Assembly: GCF_001428565.1 (NCBI RefSeq)
Contig: NZ_LMIA01000013.1
Span: 133,029 to 197,028, forward strand
Source: Nocardioides sp. Root190
Lineage (GTDB): Bacteria > Actinomycetota > Actinomycetes > Propionibacteriales > Nocardioidaceae
Direction: 5' to 3'
Length of the DNA: 64,000 nt
The translations under genes and the position numbers were made by a program. The notes below the pieces were generated by a model that did not search any database, was not told the origin of the DNA, and saw only the letters and a program-made list of their open reading frames with translations. Shown piece after piece: positions 47,320-57,543 of the stretch. The first letter of the stretch is position 1. Every line of letters begins with the position of its first letter.

Positions 47320-50300
47320 ATGAGCCTCCACAAGCTGACCGCGGGGTCTGGGTACGACTACCTGACCCGCCAGGTCGCAGCTCTGGACGCCACCGACAAG
47401 GGCCACACCGGGCTCGCGAGCTACTACACCGAGAAGGGCGAAACCCCTGGCGTCTGGATCGGATCCGGCATGGACGGTCTCGAGGGGCTCGACGCCGGAG
47501 ACATCGTCACCGCGGATCACATGCAGAGCCTGTTCGGCTCCGGCCACCACCCGCTGGCCACCCAGCGAACCAACGAGCTGAACCTGCGAATCGGCCGCCC
47601 GATCAACGCGGCCGGCGTCGATGTCGGCTCAGAGCAGCCGACCCGGGCGGACTACAAGAAGGCGGTGCGCTTGGGCACGCCCTACAAGGTCTACGACAAC
47701 GACATCAGCCCGTTCCGGATCGAGGTCGCCAAGCGCATCGCGGCCATCAACGAGGCCGCCGGCCTGCCCGGCGACTGGCCCGTCCCCGCTGCTGACCGGG
47801 CCAGGGTCCGCACCGAAGTCGGCACCGAGTTCTTCCGTGCCGAGCACGGCCGCGAACCCGGCCAGGGCTCAGAGGGTGCCCGCGAGCTGGCCGCCGCGAT
47901 CGCCAAGCACTCCCGCCCGAAGACCAACGCGGTGGCTGGCTACGACCTGACCTTCTCCCCGGTCAAGAGCGTCTCGGTGCTGTGGGCGATCTCCGACCCG
48001 AATACCGCCGCCGTGATCGAACGCTGCCACCAGGCGGCGATCAAGGACGCGCTGGACTTCATCGAGAAGAAGGCCCTGTTCACCCGCGAGGGCACCAACG
48101 GCATCCGCCAGGTCAACGTCCGCGGCCTGATCGCCACCGCGTTCACCCACCGTGACTCCCGCGCCGGCGACCCCGACCTGCACACCCACGTCGCCGTGGC
48201 GAACAAGGTCCAGACCCTCTCCCCTGACGGCACCGGCAAGTGGCTGGCCATCGATGGCCGGCTCATGTTCAAGGCCAAGGTCTCCGCCTCCGAGACCTAC
48301 AACACCGCGCTCGAGCGACACCTCACCGAGGCGCTCGGCGTCCAGTTCGCCGAGCGCCCGAACACCGACGCACGCAAGCGCCCCATCCGCGAGATCACCG
48401 GCGTCGATCCCGAACTGAACACCCGCTTCTCCAAGCGGCGCGCCAGCGTGGAGGTGCGTCGCAAGGAGCTCGCTGCGATCTTTCAGGCCACCCACGGTCG
48501 TCCTCCAACACCGGTGGAGACCATTCAGTTGTCGCAGCAGGCGACCCTGGAGACCCGCGAGGCCAAGCACGCTCCGCGCACCCTCGAAGAGCAACGTCAG
48601 GCCTGGCGCCGCGAAGCTCTCGATGTTCTCGGCACCCCGCAGCACATCGACAAGATGATCGACCAGGCGCTGGACCCGCAGGGCGCCGGCGCTCAGTTGG
48701 CGGACCCAGCAGTCAGCGCAGCGTGGTTCGCCACGACGACCGCCCGGATCGTTTCGACGATGGAAGGCGCCCGGTCCACGTGGCAGTACTGGCACGTCTA
48801 CGCCGAGGCACAACGCCAGGTCCGGACCGTGAACGTGGCCTCCGACCAGGTCGACCAGCTGGTCACGATGCTCGTCGAAGACGTACTCGACGGGCAGTCC
48901 GTCCGCATCACTCAACCGCTCGACTCAATCATCGAACCCAACGAGTTGCGCCGCGTCGACGGCTCCTCGGTCTACACCGTCGGCGGTGTCCACCTGTTCA
49001 CCTCAAACAAAGTTCTGGCCGCCGAGCAACGCCTGGTTACCGCGGCAGGCCGACATGACGGGTACGCGGTCGAGGCGTCCTCGGTCGATCTAGCGCTGCT
49101 CGAGTCGACCGCCAACGGCATCACCCTCAACGCCGGACAGGCCACGCTGGTCAAGGAGATGGCCACCTCCGGCGCCCGGCTGCAGCTGGCGATCGCACCC
49201 GCCGGATCAGGCAAAACCACCGCGATGCGCGCCCTGGCCAGCGCCTGGACTGATGGCGGCGGCACCATCATCGGCCTGGCTCCCTCTGCGGCGGCCGCGG
49301 ACGCCCTACGGTCCTCCATCGAGTGTCACGCGGGCGCACAGATCGATACCCAGACCGACACCCTCGCCAAGCTCACCCACTCCCTCGAGCAGGCCCGCGA
49401 GTCCGGCACTCCGCTCCCCGACTGGGTCGCCAGCATCAACTCCTCCACCCTCGTAATCATCGACGAAGCAGGCATGGCCGACACCGTCTCCCTCGACCTC
49501 GCGGTGGCCTCCGTCCTCGAACGGGGCGGCAGCGTCCGCCTGATCGGCGACGACCAGCAGCTCTCCGCGATCGGCGCCGGCGGCGTGCTCCGCGACATCC
49601 GCGCCACCCACGGGGCACTGCAACTGAGCGAGCTCGTCCGGTTCAAGGACCCCGCCGAGGGCGCCGCCTCTCTCGCGCTGCGCGAGGGCAAAGCCGAGGC
49701 ACTGGGCTTCTACCTCGACCACGAACGGATCCACGTTGGCGACCTGACCACCATGACCGAGGAAGTCTTCGCAGCCTGGCAGGCCGACCGCGCCGCCGGC
49801 CTGGACTCGATCATGCTGGCCCCGACCCGCGACCTCGTCAGCGACCTGAACCAGCAGGCCCGCGCCCACCGCCTCGCCCAACAGTCGGGAACCGCGGCCG
49901 CCGACCCAGCCAGCTACCCCACCAACGGGCCGGTTCGCCGGCTCGCCGACGGCAACGAAGCCTCGATCGGCGAACTGATCATCACCCGCGAGAACGACCG
50001 TCGACTGCGTACCTCGGCCACCGACTGGGTGAAGAACGGCGACCGCTGGAACGTGCTGGAGATCCACGACGGCGGCGACCTCACCGTCCAACACACCGGT
50101 CGCAATGGGCACGGGCGCATCGTGCGGCTGCCCGCTGACTACGTCGCCCGATCCACTGAGCTCGGCTACGCGTGCACCGTCCACACCGCCCAAGGCGTCA
50201 CCGCCGACACGATGCACGGCCTGGCCACCGGCAGTGAGTCACGCCAACAGATGTACACGATGATGACCCGCGGCGCGCACGCGAACCACGTCTACCTCGA

Positions 50301-53300
50301 GGTCGTCGGCGACGGCGACCCGCACTCGGTGATCCACCCGACGCTGGTCCGGCCGCTCACACCGACCGACATCCTCGAACAGGTACTGGCGCGCGACGAC
50401 ACACAGCGATCCGCAACCAGCATCCTGCGCCACCAAACCGATCCGGCCACCCGCCTCGGCGAAGCCTCCCAGCGCTACCTCGACAGCCTCTACGTCGCCG
50501 CCGAGAACCTCTTGCGCCACGACACGATCGACGGCATCGACGGCACCCAGGTCAACGTGGTCGACGCCCTGGACACCGCGGTCGAAACACTCGTCCCCGG
50601 GCTCGCCGACGAGGCCGCCTGGCCGACCTTACGAGCCCACCTGCTGCTGCTCGGCGCGGCCGGCACGAACCCCGTCAACGCGCTCCGGGCCGCTGCCGGC
50701 AACGGGGAGTTGATCAGCGCCCACGACCGTGCCGCGGTCCTCGACTGGCGCCTGGACGCCTCCGGACTGCGCAACGCCGGCGCCGGGCCGCTGCCGTGGA
50801 TGCCCGCAATCCCCGCCCGGCTGGCTGAGGACCCGCACTGGGGCGACTACCTCGCCCGGCGCGCTCACCTGGTCGAGCAGCTCGCCGACCAGGTCCGCAC
50901 CCGCACTACCGACCAGACAGATAAGGGGGCGTTGCCGGCGTGGGCACGGAACGGACTGCGGCCCGAACCCGCCACGATCGCCAACGTCGAGGTCTGGCGG
51001 GCCGCCATGCAAGTCCCAGTCGACGACCGCCGCCCGACCGGTGCACCGCAACTACAGAAGGCCTCCGCGACATGGCAACGACGCCTCAACCGGTCGGTCA
51101 CCGGCGATCAAACGCCTGCTCTCAAGGAATGGCGCCAGCTGCTCTACTTGCTCGCCCCGCAGGTCCGCGACGACGAGTTCACCCCGCTGCTCGCCGAGCG
51201 ACTCGCCGCGATGTCGCGCGCCGGCATCACCGCCCACGACCTGCTCCGCGCGGCGACCGCGCCCAACCACCCAGCCGGGCCGCTGCCCGACGAGCACGCC
51301 GCGGCGGCCGTGTGGTGGCGCATGGCCCGTCAACTCACCCCTGCCGTTGCCGCCCAGATCAGCGACGGCTCCCACCAATCGACCCGGGAAGGCGTCACCA
51401 CCGAGTGGACTCCACGGCTCCCGGACCTGTTCGGCCCCGAGCGCGCCGCCAGCATCCAGACCAGCACATGGTGGCCCGCACTCGTCGCGAACGTGGACCA
51501 CGGCGTGCAGCGCGGTTGGCAGGTCGAGGCCCTGCTCGGCGCCGGGCGGGCACAGACGGATCGGGCGAGCGACGGCGGGGATGACCCGCTCGATGGGATT
51601 GATGAGTGCCAGGCCCTGGTGTGGCGGACCTCGATCGCACTCGAGACCGCTCCCGACGAACACGCGCACTCCTACGACTTCGCCGAACCGCCGGCGGACC
51701 TGTGGGATGGGATCGAGCTGGCTCCGACGACACTCACCGACTGCACCGTCGACCCCACCTTCAACGACGCCACCGACGCCGATTGGGGCGACTGGCCGCT
51801 CGCCGAGGACCCGGTCCCGTACGACGAGCACTTGGTCGACGCTCCCGACAAGCACCTGGTCGACGTCGACGGAGACCAGTTCGTCGAACCCGATCTGACG
51901 CTGGCCGCCTACATCCGCGACCTCGGCGGCAGCCAACTGGAGCCCACCGACGCCGACCTCCGGCACATGTACCAGCGCGCCGACGAGTGGCACTCCTCCC
52001 CCGTCTCACGTGAGCGCATGCTGCAGATCAACGACATGACACAGGCCTTCTTCGAGGCCCGGTTCCAGTCACTATCGGGCTCGTGGGGCCGCGACTACCT
52101 CACCGACCGGCTCGGCGTCGACCTCGCCGGCGACGAACGATTCCGTCCCGGCCAAGCGCCGGCCGGCTGGACCAACCTGGTCGACCACCTGCGCCGCCGC
52201 GGAGTCAGCGACGCCGAGATGATGGCCACCGGCGTCGCCACCCAGGCCAGCACCGGTCGCCTCATCGACCGGTTCCGCGACCGGGTGATGTTCCCCGTGA
52301 TCCACCACAACAACGGACAACACGAGGTACTCGGCTTCGTCGGCCGCCGCCGGCCCGACCTCACCGACGCCGACCAAACCAATGGCAAGGGCGGACCGAA
52401 GTACCTCAACACAGCCGACACCCCGCTGTTCCACAAGGGCACCCAGCTGTTCGGTGTCGTCGACAAACTGCTCGCCGAAGGTGCGATCCCGGTGATCGTC
52501 GAGGGCCCGATGGACGCCGTCGCCGTCACGATCGCCAGTCACGGCCTCTACCTCGGCGTGGCGCCGCTCGGCACGTCCCTGACCGACGAGCAGGCCGCCC
52601 AACTGGCCTCGATCGGACGCGATCCGATCGTGGCCACCGACGCCGATCTCGCCGGCAAAGTCGCGGCCGAGCGGGACTTCTGGATGCTCACCCCGCACGG
52701 CATGGATCCCGGCATTGCGCGGTTCCCCGACGGCCTCGACCCCGCCGACCTGCTCGCCCAGCGCGGGCCCGCCGCGCTCACGGCCGCGGTGGCCAGCGGC
52801 CAGCCGGCCTTCCGCGCACTGGGCGACCAGCTGCTCACCGAGCGACTCGACAACCTCGCCCCCGAGCACGCACGCATCGCGGCCATTAAGATCCTGTCAG
52901 CCCGTCCGACCCGCGCCTGGGAGCCGGGAGTCAACCAGGTCCGGGCCCGCCTGCAGCTCTCGCAGGTGCAGGCGCGACGAGACCTGCGCGACGCAATCAA
53001 GAGCTGGGATGCCGACCCGCGCAAGGCGGCACTGGTCGAGCTCCACAAGAGCAGCGAGGTACGCGCCCGCCTCTCGGCAGCAGCCGAGAAGGCCCCGGCC
53101 GAGCGGTGGGCTTCCCTGGCCCGCGAACTCGACCCGCGGCTGCTCGAGCAGGGCGACTGGCCCGCAACCGCCGCGATGCTGCAACAGGCCCACGAGCAGG
53201 GTCACGACGTCGACGCCGCCACACGCGGCCTGGTCGCTGAGAAGCCGCTGGGCCACAACCCCGCGCGTGACCTGCGCTACCGGATCGTGTCTCGCCTCGA

Positions 53301-53421
53301 GATAACGATCGACACACCCTCGCCCCTCGACAACCCCACGGTTCGCCAAGCCCACAGAACGGATCCTCCTTGGTCAACGCCGACTGGCGATCGCCGAACG
53401 CCACCGACCCCTCGACGATGA
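47320..53421 (+). CDS. traA: TraA-type conjugative relaxase (MobF) fused to RecD-like helicase and primase-like (TOPRIM) domains
   Basis: 2033 residues from ATG 47320. The N-terminal TrwC/MobF relaxase starts LHKLTAGSGYDYLTRQVA, with the likely catalytic Tyr13, and has the metal site HTHVAVAN after RAGDPDL near residues 285-295. A SF1 helicase follows: Walker A PAGSGKT near 628, Walker B VIIDEAGMAD and HTAQGVTADTMHG. After a long helical region of about 600 residues there is a DnaG-like primase part with a TOPRIM core (VIVEGPMDAVAV near 1727, ATDADLAGK near 1772). It should nick and unwind the transferred strand and may prime the complement. No coupling protein or type IV secretion genes appear in the window. 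Confidence 0.93.
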   Translation: MSLHKLTAGSGYDYLTRQVAALDATDKGHTGLASYYTEKGETPGVWIGSGMDGLEGLDAGDIVTADHMQSLFGSGHHPLATQRTNELNLRIGRPINAAGVDVGSEQPTRADYKKAVRLGTPYKVYDNDISPFRIEVAKRIAAINEAAGLPGDWPVPAADRARVRTEVGTEFFRAEHGREPGQGSEGARELAAAIAKHSRPKTNAVAGYDLTFSPVKSVSVLWAISDPNTAAVIERCHQAAIKDALDFIEKKALFTREGTNGIRQVNVRGLIATAFTHRDSRAGDPDLHTHVAVANKVQTLSPDGTGKWLAIDGRLMFKAKVSASETYNTALERHLTEALGVQFAERPNTDARKRPIREITGVDPELNTRFSKRRASVEVRRKELAAIFQATHGRPPTPVETIQLSQQATLETREAKHAPRTLEEQRQAWRREALDVLGTPQHIDKMIDQALDPQGAGAQLADPAVSAAWFATTTARIVSTMEGARSTWQYWHVYAEAQRQVRTVNVASDQVDQLVTMLVEDVLDGQSVRITQPLDSIIEPNELRRVDGSSVYTVGGVHLFTSNKVLAAEQRLVTAAGRHDGYAVEASSVDLALLESTANGITLNAGQATLVKEMATSGARLQLAIAPAGSGKTTAMRALASAWTDGGGTIIGLAPSAAAADALRSSIECHAGAQIDTQTDTLAKLTHSLEQARESGTPLPDWVASINSSTLVIIDEAGMADTVSLDLAVASVLERGGSVRLIGDDQQLSAIGAGGVLRDIRATHGALQLSELVRFKDPAEGAASLALREGKAEALGFYLDHERIHVGDLTTMTEEVFAAWQADRAAGLDSIMLAPTRDLVSDLNQQARAHRLAQQSGTAAADPASYPTNGPVRRLADGNEASIGELIITRENDRRLRTSATDWVKNGDRWNVLEIHDGGDLTVQHTGRNGHGRIVRLPADYVARSTELGYACTVHTAQGVTADTMHGLATGSESRQQMYTMMTRGAHANHVYLEVVGDGDPHSVIHPTLVRPLTPTDILEQVLARDDTQRSATSILRHQTDPATRLGEASQRYLDSLYVAAENLLRHDTIDGIDGTQVNVVDALDTAVETLVPGLADEAAWPTLRAHLLLLGAAGTNPVNALRAAAGNGELISAHDRAAVLDWRLDASGLRNAGAGPLPWMPAIPARLAEDPHWGDYLARRAHLVEQLADQVRTRTTDQTDKGALPAWARNGLRPEPATIANVEVWRAAMQVPVDDRRPTGAPQLQKASATWQRRLNRSVTGDQTPALKEWRQLLYLLAPQVRDDEFTPLLAERLAAMSRAGITAHDLLRAATAPNHPAGPLPDEHAAAAVWWRMARQLTPAVAAQISDGSHQSTREGVTTEWTPRLPDLFGPERAASIQTSTWWPALVANVDHGVQRGWQVEALLGAGRAQTDRASDGGDDPLDGIDECQALVWRTSIALETAPDEHAHSYDFAEPPADLWDGIELAPTTLTDCTVDPTFNDATDADWGDWPLAEDPVPYDEHLVDAPDKHLVDVDGDQFVEPDLTLAAYIRDLGGSQLEPTDADLRHMYQRADEWHSSPVSRERMLQINDMTQAFFEARFQSLSGSWGRDYLTDRLGVDLAGDERFRPGQAPAGWTNLVDHLRRRGVSDAEMMATGVATQASTGRLIDRFRDRVMFPVIHHNNGQHEVLGFVGRRRPDLTDADQTNGKGGPKYLNTADTPLFHKGTQLFGVVDKLLAEGAIPVIVEGPMDAVAVTIASHGLYLGVAPLGTSLTDEQAAQLASIGRDPIVATDADLAGKVAAERDFWMLTPHGMDPGIARFPDGLDPADLLAQRGPAALTAAVASGQPAFRALGDQLLTERLDNLAPEHARIAAIKILSARPTRAWEPGVNQVRARLQLSQVQARRDLRDAIKSWDADPRKAALVELHKSSEVRARLSAAAEKAPAERWASLARELDPRLLEQGDWPATAAMLQQAHEQGHDVDAATRGLVAEKPLGHNPARDLRYRIVSRLEITIDTPSPLDNPTVRQAHRTDPPWSTPTGDRRTPPTPRR

Positions 53422-53536
53422 GCGGCGTACGTGGCCACGCCAATCGCCGGCCACGAGCGAGCTGCATAGCGCCGCACACGGTGTTGGCACCGCAGTTCGC
53501 AGGGACGGGTCGGCCTGCCGGTCGGATACTGGGGCG

Positions 53537-54156
53537 ATGACTTCGATAGACCTAATGCGCAGCGCCGCGCTTGACGCCTACGAACGAATGAGCGACGTCT
53601 TCTGGCAAAGGGATCCCGATACCTACTTTGCGCCGCTGTCGGAGACGCTTGTCTGGCTCACGGCTATCGCAGACGCCATGGGCAGACTTCAAGAGCCTAG
53701 CTACAGCGGCATCGCCTACGCCCGCAACTGTGTGGTGCACGGGTTCGTCATCGTCTCCGACATCTACGTCCAGAATCCGCGTGAGCCGAGCTCCTTCAAG
53801 GGAGACCATGCTCGAGTGGTGTTCCAGGGTCCGTCCAAGGTGTGGGGCTTCACCCCGGATCCGCAGCCACACGACCCCGCCAATGGCAAGGAGCACCACC
53901 GAGCCCGCCGCGCGGCCTACAACAGGCACGTTGCTGAGCACGCAGTGCACGGGATAATCCCCAAGCTCCTACTCGGTGTTGGCGTGAACATCTGGGCTGT
54001 TGACGACAGCGATCGCACTCTGACTCCGAGGCGCCCTCCACGGCAGGCAAGCGTCCCAGCGGGGTATGTCCCAACATTCACGGACCGCTCGACGCTGAGG
54101 TCGAGGCACGAATTCGCGCGACACGACCGTCTGGGCAACCGGACACCCAGATGTGA
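53537..54156 (+). CDS. Unknown protein with HEPN-like RNxxxH motif, probably frameshifted near its end
   Basis: The frame from ATG 53537 codes for a natural-looking chain to about residue 180 and then turns Arg/Ser-rich to 54322, as out-of-frame GC-rich DNA does. Shifting frame near 54080 gives a sensible end (HGPLDAEVEARIRATRPSGQ) with a stop at 54154-54156. So either a one-base frameshift or a sequencing error is likely. The motif ARNCVVHGF near residues 62-70 has the R-N-x3-H pattern of HEPN ribonucleases. The remaining sequence was not recognised. It is 115 bases after traA on the same strand. Confidence 0.55.
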
Positions 54157-54318
54157 CGACCTATGCCGACGGCGCATCTTGCGCCGCGTAGCGTCGGGGT
54201 GGCAAGCCGAGGAAACGGACTCCCGCTCAGCGCGACGATCAGTCTCGGGAATGAGAAGCGTCTTGGGTTCCCGTCGGATCCTGCTGCTAAAACGGTCTTC
54301 GACCAATGGAGGAACCTC

Positions 54319-56280
54319 ATGAAGACCCTTGGCTCGCCGCGCCCTTGGCCTCCTGAGGTGTGCGACGAACTTCGCCACCATTTGTCGAGGTACTCCTGGG
54401 CTCAAAATGAAGCCGCAGCAGTTGATGACCTGTTCGCGCTCGTGGAGGAACTCGGAGGGTGGCTTGGTGACGAGCGGCCCTACGATCGAAGCCACCGAAA
54501 GGACGAGTGGGCCTCCCTCATCGAGGACGTGAAGGCTTCGTTCGCTCTTGTCGGAAGCGAGCTTGGAGGTTTGTTGCCGTCGATGGGCTCGCTTCTCGTT
54601 GGACTCCATGACGGCCTGGGGCCGAGGAAGAGCGAGCGCGACGCGCTGCACCTTGTGTTCGAGCAGGTTCGGACCGAGCTGTGCGATGCGGCGGCGCCTG
54701 GAGCAGCGTTCGCCGACCTCGTTGCTGCCGTCCAAGATCCGGGCACCCGAACCGACGTTATCGAGGGCAGGGTCGACCTGATTGATGCGCTGCTCCGGTT
54801 CAGCGGCCGATCGCTCCGCGGCGTTGCGTCCAGTCTGCTTGGAATTCTGAACAACGACGCGACTTACGTTAACGGGGCCTTTTACTTGCTCGATGACCGC
54901 GAACCGCCACAAGGGTTACAGGTCGACGAGGACGCTGGCCTGGGAGAGGACGAGCGGTTCGAACTCGCTCGCCGCCTTATCGGCCGCAGCCAGGAAAGCA
55001 GACACCACGTCGTGTGGGTTTTCTACGGGAACGCGCGCATCTCTGGGTGGTGCCTTCCGGTCGGCGCGTGCGAGTTCTTCGACGGCCCAGCCTTGATGGC
55101 GGCGTTCGGAGGAATTGACGAAATGCTCGACGGCGGCGGTTCCTACTCCGCGGTCCTCCAGCAGTTTCATCAGGTGCCGACAGAGCTCATCGGCGATGAG
55201 ACGCTCGGCAAGTACATTCGTGGCCACCTGAAGTGGCCGTCTGAAGACGCTTGGGTTGCGGTCCGCGTCGACCTCGGCGTTGGCCCGTTCTACGACATGG
55301 TGGAGACGGCCCGGGAACAAGTTCGAGCGCTCCTCGCGTTGGCTGTGTTCGATGTCGGCCAGACGTCATGGACGGAGTTGACCGGGTACAGGCACTTCGC
55401 CGACGGTACGGAGGGCGGCAGTTCTATGCCGTTCCGCGAGGTCGGCTTCGAGCGGCGCTTGGCCGCCAGCGACCGCACGGACTCCTGGCTGCATGACCAC
55501 CGGTCTGAACTAGCCGCACGCGTGACCGCCGACCCCGCCATGCTGCATTTGCCGGAGGTACAAGCAGTGGTGACCGCGACGTCGGTTTTCGCTGCCACCG
55601 CAGACGCGACACCGGCGCTCACCCTGCTCGAGTCCGTCCGCGTGATCGAAACCCAGGCCAGTGTCCTGCGCATCCACTGGAAAGACCTAGTGGACCAGTA
55701 CGCGACTCCGGGGAACGCGCTAAGGCGTGCTCAGTTCGGAGCGGCGCAGGCGATCGAAGCCATTGCATACAACGACGAACTCCGCGTTCAGCTTCCGCAC
55801 CTGCATGACCTGCCAAACGAGTTCAATGTCTATCGGAACGGACAGCATCTGATCGACATGTCCATCGCTCACGACAGGATTCCACATGTGGTCGCTGAGC
55901 TGCCGACGTACAACAGCGCGTGCCGCAAACTCCGCCACGTCGCTGACGACCTGGCGACACCTGCCAGCATCGCAGCTTTCGTACAGCGCGAAAGAGAACT
56001 CGACCTACGACTACTCCGACGGGTCCACCGCGTTCGCAACAGCCTCACCCACGGCGGCCCGTCTCACCCCACCATCGTTCGCATCTCCAGCGACTTCATC
56101 ACCGTCAAGGCTAAGCACGTCACAGGGGTGAACGTTCAAGCGCTCCTAGACGGCGAACCGCTCACGACGACGCTGCAGAACTACAAAGCAGAGATGACCA
56201 AGTGGATCGCCAACATCGCGACTGCAGCCGACACCACCGCAGCTCTGTTTCCGGCCAAGGTGAGGCGCAATACCACCTGA
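54319..56280 (+). CDS. Large uncharacterised protein with C-terminal HEPN-like RNxxxH motif
   Basis: 653 residues from ATG 54319, which has GGAGG six bases upstream; the frame is open back to 54163 but without a ribosome site. There are no membrane helices. The first 500 residues (LLPSMGSLLVGLHDGLG, WVFYGNARISGWCLPVG) match no family I know. Near residues 570-580 it has HRVRNSLTHGGPSHPT, the R-N-x3-H pattern of HEPN/ApeA-type ribonucleases, followed by a beta segment and amphipathic helices. HEPN nucleases act in toxin-antitoxin and phage-defence systems; that role here is inferred. It is convergent with the 56489 gene. Confidence 0.65.
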   Translation: MKTLGSPRPWPPEVCDELRHHLSRYSWAQNEAAAVDDLFALVEELGGWLGDERPYDRSHRKDEWASLIEDVKASFALVGSELGGLLPSMGSLLVGLHDGLGPRKSERDALHLVFEQVRTELCDAAAPGAAFADLVAAVQDPGTRTDVIEGRVDLIDALLRFSGRSLRGVASSLLGILNNDATYVNGAFYLLDDREPPQGLQVDEDAGLGEDERFELARRLIGRSQESRHHVVWVFYGNARISGWCLPVGACEFFDGPALMAAFGGIDEMLDGGGSYSAVLQQFHQVPTELIGDETLGKYIRGHLKWPSEDAWVAVRVDLGVGPFYDMVETAREQVRALLALAVFDVGQTSWTELTGYRHFADGTEGGSSMPFREVGFERRLAASDRTDSWLHDHRSELAARVTADPAMLHLPEVQAVVTATSVFAATADATPALTLLESVRVIETQASVLRIHWKDLVDQYATPGNALRRAQFGAAQAIEAIAYNDELRVQLPHLHDLPNEFNVYRNGQHLIDMSIAHDRIPHVVAELPTYNSACRKLRHVADDLATPASIAAFVQRERELDLRLLRRVHRVRNSLTHGGPSHPTIVRISSDFITVKAKHVTGVNVQALLDGEPLTTTLQNYKAEMTKWIANIATAADTTAALFPAKVRRNTT

Positions 56281-56488
56281 TGCGCCCGGGTCAACGGCAG
56301 CAGGACCGCCGTCAGGTGGTCGCCGCCAACACTCGAACTCAAGTTCTCGAACCTGAAGTGCAAGCTGACTCGGCACCGGTTCTTCAGGTCCGTATACCGA
56401 TGAAGCAACGTGCCAAGGGCGCCCGGGTGGTCGCGTCCTTTCGCCGCGACACGGCGCCCAGGTTGATGCGCGTTCCCGAGCGGAACAG

Positions 56489-57523
56489 TCAATTGCCGTA
56501 CCGCGCGCACCGCTCCTCGTCCCGCCAGGCAGCGAGATCGGTGCCCGCCAGCAGGTCGCTCACGAGTTCTTGCAAGGGGTTGAGCCACTCGGCGAGATCA
56601 CCAGGTTCGCTGCGCTTTCCGCCATGCGTGAGGCGGCTGCGAACGCCGTAGCACCGGCCGAAGAAGGCGCCCGGATTCATGTCCCGGTACGTTCGCTGGC
56701 CGAGGCGCTCGTTGAGGTACCGCCGACAGGCGGAACCCACCGACTCGTCGCGAAGATTGTTCAAGGCGCTGATCAACGGGAGCCGCTCGTCATCCGTCAT
56801 GTCGGCTTCCTTGGTCATCTGCACCAGCGCATCGACGTGCGCACGTGCGGCGCCCGGCCGGGGCCTGGCTTCGGCTAGGACCTCAATCGCCATGACGAGC
56901 ATCAGAAACCTCGCCTCTTCGCTCCCCGAAGCCGCGGCGGCTGTGTAGATCGAATAGGCCACACGCTCGTCGTCAGGTTTGTCCATCCAGGCGGCTGGCG
57001 ACCTTAGGGCCGCGTCTAGCAGTTCGGCGGGAACATCGGCCCGCCCCTCCGCAGAGAAGCCAAGAAACGCAGTTGTTGGGGTAGTCGGATACACCGTGAG
57101 GCCGGCGTTGTCCGGCGCAATCAACTCGCCCGTTCTCTCTCGGACATGGTCAACAAGCGCCCGCGACAGGCTCAGTGAGCCGCGAGCGCGGCCGTCAAAG
57201 TAGGCGCCGATGCCAAAGGCGGCGAAAACTCGTTCGAGCGCCGAACGCGCCCTTCTCGCTTCCGCTTCTGCCAACTCCGCTGACGGGAAGCCACGGCCTA
57301 CGAGGACTGGTCTCTTGCTCTCGTACAGGGTCTCCGATGACCCTCCCGGGACCATGCGGATCTGCCATCGGTCACCTGCGATCACCAACCACTCGCTGGT
57401 CCGAAACGGAAGACGTGGACCAACCGGGAACGCCAGGGGCCAGCGAAACGAGTAGGTCACACTGCATTGTTGTCGAACGACATCGAAAATCTGGCTGCGT
57501 CCAGCATCGGACCGCCGCGTCAT
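56489..57523 (-). CDS. Uncharacterised protein with C-terminal HEPN-like RSxxxH motif
   Basis: 344 residues from ATG 57523. The N-terminal half is beta-rich (GDRWQIRMVPGGSSETLYES). The C-terminal half is helical with ARFLMLVMAIEVLAEARPRP, a pattern like the start of an ApeA-type HEPN domain, and CYGVRSRLTHGG, with Arg295 and His300 as the HEPN pair (RSxxxH instead of RNxxxH). It would be a candidate ribonuclease. The gene is head-to-head with the small gene at 57544, with only 20 bases between starts, and tail-to-tail with the 653-residue protein. Confidence 0.65.
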   Translation of the reverse strand: MTRRSDAGRSQIFDVVRQQCSVTYSFRWPLAFPVGPRLPFRTSEWLVIAGDRWQIRMVPGGSSETLYESKRPVLVGRGFPSAELAEAEARRARSALERVFAAFGIGAYFDGRARGSLSLSRALVDHVRERTGELIAPDNAGLTVYPTTPTTAFLGFSAEGRADVPAELLDAALRSPAAWMDKPDDERVAYSIYTAAAASGSEEARFLMLVMAIEVLAEARPRPGAARAHVDALVQMTKEADMTDDERLPLISALNNLRDESVGSACRRYLNERLGQRTYRDMNPGAFFGRCYGVRSRLTHGGKRSEPGDLAEWLNPLQELVSDLLAGTDLAAWRDEERCARYGN

Positions 57524-57543
57524 GGCGCCGCTAGGGTCCAACT

